Assembly: GCA_014804245.1 (NCBI GenBank)
Contig: JAAVAE010000034.1
Location: forward strand, 1-46,520
Origin: Lachnospiraceae bacterium
Lineage (GTDB): Bacteria > Bacillota > Clostridia > Lachnospirales > Lachnospiraceae
DNA length: 46,520 nucleotides
Direction: 5' to 3'
The notes below the pieces were generated by a model. The model was not told the DNA's origin. It worked only from the letters and a program-made list of their open reading frames with translations, and did not search any database. Position numbers and translations under genes: made by a program. Shown here piece after piece: positions 41,883 to 46,520 of this stretch (position 1 is its first letter; each line of letters opens with the position of its first letter).

Positions 41883-43936
41883 TGGTTGAAGAGAGATTTA
41901 TACTGGCAAAAGAACGAATACAGGAGATAAAGAGCGAAAGCATATTACAAAAGGAAGTTCAGCAGTATTTTATAAATATGGCAGAATTTCTTGAAATGAT
42001 TTTCGAGACATGGGATTTTATTAAAGCCGGAGGACTGAAGACGGCGCCTATAAAGGAACTGAAGGAAAGGAATCAAAGGCTCTATGCAGATATCCTTGAA
42101 GATCAGTATGCCCACAGTTATGCTAATCCTGAGTACAGTGTCTTGAAGCTGGGGGAGACATATGGGAAATTTTTTTCCTTCTTATATGCAGAACTGCGCA
42201 GTCTGATTCCTCTTGTTTATGAGCAGAGGCTTTCGGATGTGGTCATCCGTATGGAACTATTTCTTGAGGTATATGGTTCCTTTTGCTGTGAACAGGAAGA
42301 GAGCGGAAGAAAGCCGGACTATGAGGTGCTTAAGGAGATTGTTTATTGGTATGTCAGTGATTATACCAGAGAAGCAACAAGAAAAAAGCTGGAGGATATG
42401 TTGGATCCCAATTCCGATTTTGCGCTGCGCATCATAGAAGGGGATTTATCAGACCCAAGATATCTTTATTATTTTGGCGAGTATGTTACGGATAATGAGA
42501 TAGAAACCTTCCGTCATTTGTGTGAACTGCCCGAAGAGACGGTGCAGAAAATGGCAGACACTTATACGGAAGGATATAGGATAGGCTTCCTTGTGGGAAA
42601 TAAGGATATCACCAGAAAGAAAACAGTGAATATCCGATATTGTCTGGGATTTGAGCCTATGATTCAAAAGGCAGTTGAAAATTTCAGGAAAATGGGGCTT
42701 GAACCTACCATATACCGCGCAGCTTCCAGCATCCTTCAGGGAAAAGGCATGAGCCGGGTAGGCTACTATGGCGCAATTCCAAATAAACAGTATGATTTCG
42801 ATCATAAAGATGATCAGGCGTTTGTCCTTGATAAGCGTCTTGTGCAGGTACGCCTGGAGGCACTTAAAGAGACTTACGAGGAATATAAAGAACTCGCCGG
42901 CGTTTTTGGAGGTCCTGCGGTGGTGGAGGTGTTTGGAGAAAGACCCGCAGACCTTAAGGAAAAACATGAGGCGCTGCATTTGTCGGATGCACAGCAGAAG
43001 CTTACGGTGGAATATATGGCGGCAGCAGGAGAATTACAGAACCGCTATATTAAAGGAGAAGAAAGAAGCTTCACTATCATTGCTTTTCCGGTGCCTGAAA
43101 TCGGAGAGGATTTTGCGTCGATCTTTGATGAGGTGGTACGGATCAATACTCTTGATTATGACCTTTACCAGAGGATGCAGCAGAACATCATTGACACATT
43201 GGATAAGGGAAAATATGTGCTGATTAAGGGTAAAAAGGGCAATAAGACCAATATGAAGGTGGTGCTCCATTCCCTTGCAGAACCTGAAAAACAGACAAAT
43301 TTTGAAAACTGCGTGGCGGACGTTAATATCCCTGTGGGAGAAGTTTTTACTTCTCCGGTGCTTAAGGGAACAGAAGGTGTGCTTCATGTAAGCAGGGTCT
43401 ATTTAAACGAACTGGAGTACAGGAACATGACGCTGACCTTTAAGGACGGGATGGTGACAGATTACGATTGTGAGAATTTTGAGCGTAGGGAGCAGAACCG
43501 CAAGTATATTAAGGACAATGTGCTTCATCACCATGACGCCCTCCCTCTTGGAGAGTTTGCAATCGGAACCAATACCACTGCCTTTGCGGCGGCAAGAAAA
43601 TATGGAATAGAAGATAAGCTTCCTATTTTGATTGCAGAAAAGACAGGTCCTCACTTTGCGGTAGGAGATACCTGCTATTCCCATGCGGAGGAGGTGGCAG
43701 TTTATAATCCGGACGGCAAAGAAGTTGTAGCCAGGGATAATGAGTGCTCCATCAAAAGAAAGGAAGGGGACAAAGCAGCATATTTCAATTGTCATACTGA
43801 TATTACCATTCCATATGATGAACTGGGGGAAGTCAGCGTGGTCACTTATGAAGAAAAGGTCATTCCAATTATAGAAGACGGGAGATTTGTGCTGCCTGGC
43901 TGTGAAGAATTAAATATTCCTTTGGAAGAAGTGTAA
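41882..43936 (+). CDS. M29-type metallo-aminopeptidase with long N-terminal extension
   Basis: This 684-residue protein carries an aminopeptidase T (M29) domain from about residue 395: RSFTIIAFPVPEIG, IPVGEVFTSPVLKGTEG, LPLGEFAIGTN, EKTGPHFAVGDTCYSHAEE and a late HTDI. The Glu, His, Asp and Tyr residues in these motifs are the expected two-metal ligands. Classic M29 enzymes are about 370-410 residues, so the first 390 residues, helical with VVIRMELFLEVYGSF, are an added domain of unknown role that may hold the substrate or mediate assembly. It would trim N-terminal residues from peptides in the cytoplasm. Confidence 0.85.
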   Translation: MVEERFILAKERIQEIKSESILQKEVQQYFINMAEFLEMIFETWDFIKAGGLKTAPIKELKERNQRLYADILEDQYAHSYANPEYSVLKLGETYGKFFSFLYAELRSLIPLVYEQRLSDVVIRMELFLEVYGSFCCEQEESGRKPDYEVLKEIVYWYVSDYTREATRKKLEDMLDPNSDFALRIIEGDLSDPRYLYYFGEYVTDNEIETFRHLCELPEETVQKMADTYTEGYRIGFLVGNKDITRKKTVNIRYCLGFEPMIQKAVENFRKMGLEPTIYRAASSILQGKGMSRVGYYGAIPNKQYDFDHKDDQAFVLDKRLVQVRLEALKETYEEYKELAGVFGGPAVVEVFGERPADLKEKHEALHLSDAQQKLTVEYMAAAGELQNRYIKGEERSFTIIAFPVPEIGEDFASIFDEVVRINTLDYDLYQRMQQNIIDTLDKGKYVLIKGKKGNKTNMKVVLHSLAEPEKQTNFENCVADVNIPVGEVFTSPVLKGTEGVLHVSRVYLNELEYRNMTLTFKDGMVTDYDCENFERREQNRKYIKDNVLHHHDALPLGEFAIGTNTTAFAAARKYGIEDKLPILIAEKTGPHFAVGDTCYSHAEEVAVYNPDGKEVVARDNECSIKRKEGDKAAYFNCHTDITIPYDELGEVSVVTYEEKVIPIIEDGRFVLPGCEELNIPLEEV

Positions 43937-43943
43937 AATATAG

Positions 43944-43973
43944 TTGTGAAAAAGCAGGGTTTTATAGTATGAT
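43944..43973 (+). promoter_or_regulatory. Possible promoter of the pur operon
   Basis: TTGTGA (43944-43949), 18 bases and TATGAT (43968-43973). It is moderate in quality; the purE start is 90 bases downstream. No known purine-responsive RNA is visible in this gap. Confidence 0.4.
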
Positions 43974-44062
43974 GATAAGTGGGAGTCTGGCTTTTAATGT
44001 GAAGCAGGGCTATGTAGTAATGATGATATAGAATAAGGGACAGAAGAATGGAGGTAACAAAT

Positions 44063-44563
44063 ATGGCACAGGTAGGAATCGTAATGGGCAGTGATTCTGA
44101 TATGCCGGTTATGGCAAAGGCAGCGGACATCCTAACGGAACTTGGGATTTCTTTTGAAATGAAGATTATTTCTGCCCACAGAGAACCGGACGTATTTTTT
44201 GAGTATGCAAAGACAGCGGAGGAAAAGGGCTTTAAAGTAATTATTGCAGGAGCAGGCATGGCAGCCCATCTGCCGGGCATGTGCGCAGCAATCTTTCCGA
44301 TGCCTGTAATCGGTATCCCCATGCATACCACTTCTCTTGGAGGACGGGATTCTCTTTACTCTATTGTCCAGATGCCTTCCGGCATACCGGTGGCAACGGT
44401 TGCAATCAACGGCGGGGCAAATGCGGGGCTTCTTGCCGCAAAGATTCTGGCAACTTCTGACGAGGAACTGTTAAAGAAACTGAAAGCCTACAGCCAGAGC
44501 CTTAAAGAAAGCGTTCAGAAAAAGGACGAAAGACTGAGCCAGGTAGGTTATCAAAATTATTGA
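44063..44563 (+). CDS. purE: 5-(carboxyamino)imidazole ribonucleotide mutase
   Basis: This 166-residue class I PurE moves the carboxyl group of N5-CAIR to make CAIR in purine synthesis. The signature VGIVMGSDSDMPVM and the SAHREPD loop are present, with AGAGMAAHLPGM and GIPMHTTSLGGRDSLYSIVQ after them. GGAGG at 44050-44054 is 8 bases before this ATG; the in-frame ATG at 44048 overlaps the ribosome site. It is followed by purM after 27 bases. A PurK partner is not in the window. Confidence 0.96.
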   Translation: MAQVGIVMGSDSDMPVMAKAADILTELGISFEMKIISAHREPDVFFEYAKTAEEKGFKVIIAGAGMAAHLPGMCAAIFPMPVIGIPMHTTSLGGRDSLYSIVQMPSGIPVATVAINGGANAGLLAAKILATSDEELLKKLKAYSQSLKESVQKKDERLSQVGYQNY

Positions 44564-44590
44564 TAAATATACAGAAAGGAACGGATGAAA

Positions 44591-45616
44591 ATGGATTATA
44601 AGAAAGCCGGAGTAGATATCGAGGCGGGTTACCGCAGCGTGGAACTGATGAAAGAATATGTAAAGGAAACCGCAAGACCGGAAGTGTTGGGAGGGCTTGG
44701 CGGTTTTTCGGGCGCTTTTTCGCTTTCAGCTATCAAAAATATGGAAAAACCGACGCTGGTCTCCGGAACAGACGGTGTGGGAACAAAAATAAAGCTGGCA
44801 TTTCTTATGGACCAGCATGACACAGTGGGAATCGACTGTGTGGCAATGTGTGTGAACGATATCGTATGTGCAGGCGGCGAACCCTTGTTTTTCCTTGATT
44901 ATATTGCCTGCGGAAAGAATTATCCGGAAAAGATTGCTGCTATCGTGAAAGGTGTGGCAGAAGGATGTAAACAGGCTGGTGCCGCGCTGATCGGCGGTGA
45001 GACGGCAGAGCATCCGGGGCTGATGCCGGAGGAGGAATATGATCTGGCAGGATTTGCGGTAGGAGTGATAGACGAAAAAGATTTGATTACAGGAGAAAAT
45101 ATAAAGCCGGGCGATGTACTTGTGGGGGTTGCCTCCTCAGGAGTGCATAGTAACGGATTTTCGCTGATCAGAAAAGTGTTTGAAATGACAAAGGAAAGCC
45201 TTGATACATATTATGATGAACTGGGAAAGACTCTGGGAGAGGCATTGATCGAGCCTACGAAGATTTATGTAAAGGCACTTAAAAGTATAAAGGAAGCAGG
45301 AATTACCATTAAGGGATGCAGTCACATCACCGGCGGCGGTTTCTATGAGAACATTCCCAGAATGCTGCCTGAGGGCGTTTGTGCCATGGTGAAAAAGGAC
45401 AGCTATCCGGTGCCTCCAATTTTCCGCCTGATACAGGAAAAGGGAAATATAGAAGAGCAGATGATGTACAATACTTATAATATGGGACTGGGTATGGTAC
45501 TTGCGTTTGATCCGGCAGATGCAGATCAGGCGATTGCGGCTATTAAAGCATCAGGAGAAACTGCTTATGTGGTAGGTGAGGTAAAAGCCGGTGAAAAAGG
45601 AGTGACCATATGTTAA
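44591..45616 (+). CDS. purM: Phosphoribosylformylglycinamidine cyclo-ligase
   Basis: This 341-residue enzyme closes the imidazole ring (FGAM to AIR) using [37 protein letters not shown] and [14 protein letters not shown] are typical, as is [17 protein letters not shown] near the end. ATG at 44585 is also in frame, but AAAGGA at 44575-44580 fits 44591 better. Its end overlaps purN by seven bases, so translation is coupled. Confidence 0.96.
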   Translation: MDYKKAGVDIEAGYRSVELMKEYVKETARPEVLGGLGGFSGAFSLSAIKNMEKPTLVSGTDGVGTKIKLAFLMDQHDTVGIDCVAMCVNDIVCAGGEPLFFLDYIACGKNYPEKIAAIVKGVAEGCKQAGAALIGGETAEHPGLMPEEEYDLAGFAVGVIDEKDLITGENIKPGDVLVGVASSGVHSNGFSLIRKVFEMTKESLDTYYDELGKTLGEALIEPTKIYVKALKSIKEAGITIKGCSHITGGGFYENIPRMLPEGVCAMVKKDSYPVPPIFRLIQEKGNIEEQMMYNTYNMGLGMVLAFDPADADQAIAAIKASGETAYVVGEVKAGEKGVTIC

Positions 45617-46203
45617 ACATTGTGGTGTGTGTTTCCGGCGGAGGAACCAATCTTCAGGCGATTATTGACGGAGTAAAAGAGGGGAAAATCAGAAATACGA
45701 AAATCGTGGGCGTCATCAGCAACAATGTAGGTGCGTATGCGTTGCAGAGGGCAGAGGACGCAGGGATTCCGGCTTTTTGTATTTCTCCTAAGAACTTTGA
45801 AAGCCGTGAGGAGTTTAACGAAGCATTTTTGAAACAGCTTAAAGAATTAAATCCGGGTTTGATTGTCTTAGCGGGATTTCTTGTGATTCTACCGGAAAAG
45901 ATGATAGAGGTGTACCGGGATCGTATCATTAATATCCACCCTTCCCTGATTCCGTCCTTTTGCGGGACAGGGTATTATGGGCTTAAGGTACACGAGGCGG
46001 CGCTTACCCGGGGCGTGAAGGTGACCGGGGCTACTGTACACTACGTAGATGAAGGAACGGACACCGGGCGGATCATTATGCAGAAAGCGGTGGATGTTTT
46101 AGAGGGCGATACGCCGGAGGTTCTTCAGCGCAGAGTCATGGAGCAGGCAGAATGGATCATCCTGCCGAAAGCAATTGATAAGATTGCCACAGCCAGCGAG
46201 TAA
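45610..46203 (+). CDS. purN: Phosphoribosylglycinamide formyltransferase
   Basis: This 197-residue enzyme transfers a formyl group from 10-formyl-tetrahydrofolate to GAR. The catalytic residues are visible: Asn108 and His110 in [11 protein letters not shown], and Asp147 in [10 protein letters not shown]. The start [18 protein letters not shown] is the phosphate-binding loop. It overlaps purM by seven bases and lies 51 bases before purD. Confidence 0.95.
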   Translation: MLNIVVCVSGGGTNLQAIIDGVKEGKIRNTKIVGVISNNVGAYALQRAEDAGIPAFCISPKNFESREEFNEAFLKQLKELNPGLIVLAGFLVILPEKMIEVYRDRIINIHPSLIPSFCGTGYYGLKVHEAALTRGVKVTGATVHYVDEGTDTGRIIMQKAVDVLEGDTPEVLQRRVMEQAEWIILPKAIDKIATASE

Positions 46204-46254
46204 AGTGATTAAGGCAGTACCGCAGATACATTGCGGAGTGCAGGAGGTATAAAA

Positions 46255-46520
46255 ATGAAAGTTTTAATTGTGGGAAGCGGCGGCAGGGAGCATGCAATTG
46301 CTGCCAGTGTTGCAAAGAGTAAAAAAGTGGATCAGATTTATTGTGCACCCGGAAATGCGGGAATCGGTATGATTGCACAGTGCGTACCAATCGGAGCCAT
46401 GGAATTTGACAAGATTGTAGACTTCGCAAAAGAAAAAGAAATTGATCTCACGATTGTAGGAATGGACGATCCGCTGGTGGGCGGTCTTGTGGATGAGTTG
46501 GAAAAGGCAGGTCTGCGCGC
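46255..46520 (+). CDS. purD: Phosphoribosylamine-glycine ligase, N-terminal part (cut by window end)
   Basis: The first 88 residues are visible: MKVLIVGSGGREHAIAASVA is the highly conserved PurD start, followed by CAPGNAGIG and IVGMDDPLVGGLVDELEKAG. The enzyme joins glycine to phosphoribosylamine with ATP. AGGAGG (ends 46248) lies 6-7 bases before the ATG. The gene runs off the end. Confidence 0.95.
   Translation, partial: MKVLIVGSGGREHAIAASVAKSKKVDQIYCAPGNAGIGMIAQCVPIGAMEFDKIVDFAKEKEIDLTIVGMDDPLVGGLVDELEKAGLR

Noticed and set aside
43937-44062. Possible purine riboswitch before purE
   Set aside because: The 126-base gap shows no paired stems or conserved purine-aptamer core that I can see.
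1-46520. CRISPR array, tRNA or rRNA genes
   Set aside because: No regularly spaced repeats, cloverleaf sequences or rRNA segments were found on reading either strand.

Overview
The window reads as a chromosomal segment from an anaerobic low-to-mid GC Firmicute, most likely Clostridia/Lachnospiraceae. The supporting signs are AGGAGG-type ribosome sites, strong TTGACA/TATAAT promoters, GHKL/LytTR (Agr-like) regulators, a class III (oxygen-sensitive) ribonucleotide reductase, DUF4317-like and M29 proteins, and a MATE pump preceded by a terminator-bearing leader. All intact genes lie on the + strand. I found no rRNA, tRNA, CRISPR array or complete insertion sequence.

Layout. (1) 1-1871: tail of an aldo/keto reductase, a terminator and a DHA2-type MFS drug exporter. 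(2) 1879-8605: a small frameshifted remnant on the minus strand, then a TetR-controlled redox operon: flavin reductase, TetR regulator, aldo/keto reductase, flavodoxin lipoprotein, truncated second flavodoxin, carboxymuconolactone decarboxylase-cupin protein, DUF362 lipoprotein and ArsP/YraQ-like permease. Two palindromes flank the presumed -10 element. (3) 8606-10700: a scarred accessory patch with pieces of a LysR regulator and a serine recombinase, an AT-rich HExxH metallopeptidase gene and a decayed aldo/keto reductase. (4) 10767-18665: an NhaC-type antiporter, a membrane-anchored unknown protein, a D-Ala-D-Ala carboxypeptidase, an AgrA/AgrC-like two-component pair, a FliD-like repeat protein and a DUF4317-like protein. 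(5) 18787-22654: a MATE transporter fused to a cytidylate-kinase-like domain behind a candidate riboswitch leader, then cardiolipin synthase. (6) 22886-31543: two hybrid sensor kinases, an RsmF-like rRNA methyltransferase and a TPR lipoprotein. (7) 31604-41320: NrdR-like boxes, nrdD with a fused thiol-redox domain, pyrF, an orphan gene, a 138-bp element with perfect 24-bp inverted ends, a three-gene membrane glycosylation cassette and pyrE. (8) 41344-46520: two small membrane proteins, an M29 aminopeptidase and the purE-purM-purN-purD operon, cut by the window end.

How they work together. Housekeeping nucleotide synthesis (nrdD, pyrF, pyrE, pur genes) forms the backbone on the right, with an apparent insertion of surface-glycan genes between pyrF and pyrE. 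The left half is dominated by stress and export functions: drug pumps, a regulated redox operon placing a flavodoxin and a DUF362 protein outside the membrane, and sensor kinases. The strongest leads for new biology are the leader-controlled MATE-kinase fusion, the 138-bp palindromic element, the extracytoplasmic redox operon and the FliD-like protein beside an orphan Agr-like pair.
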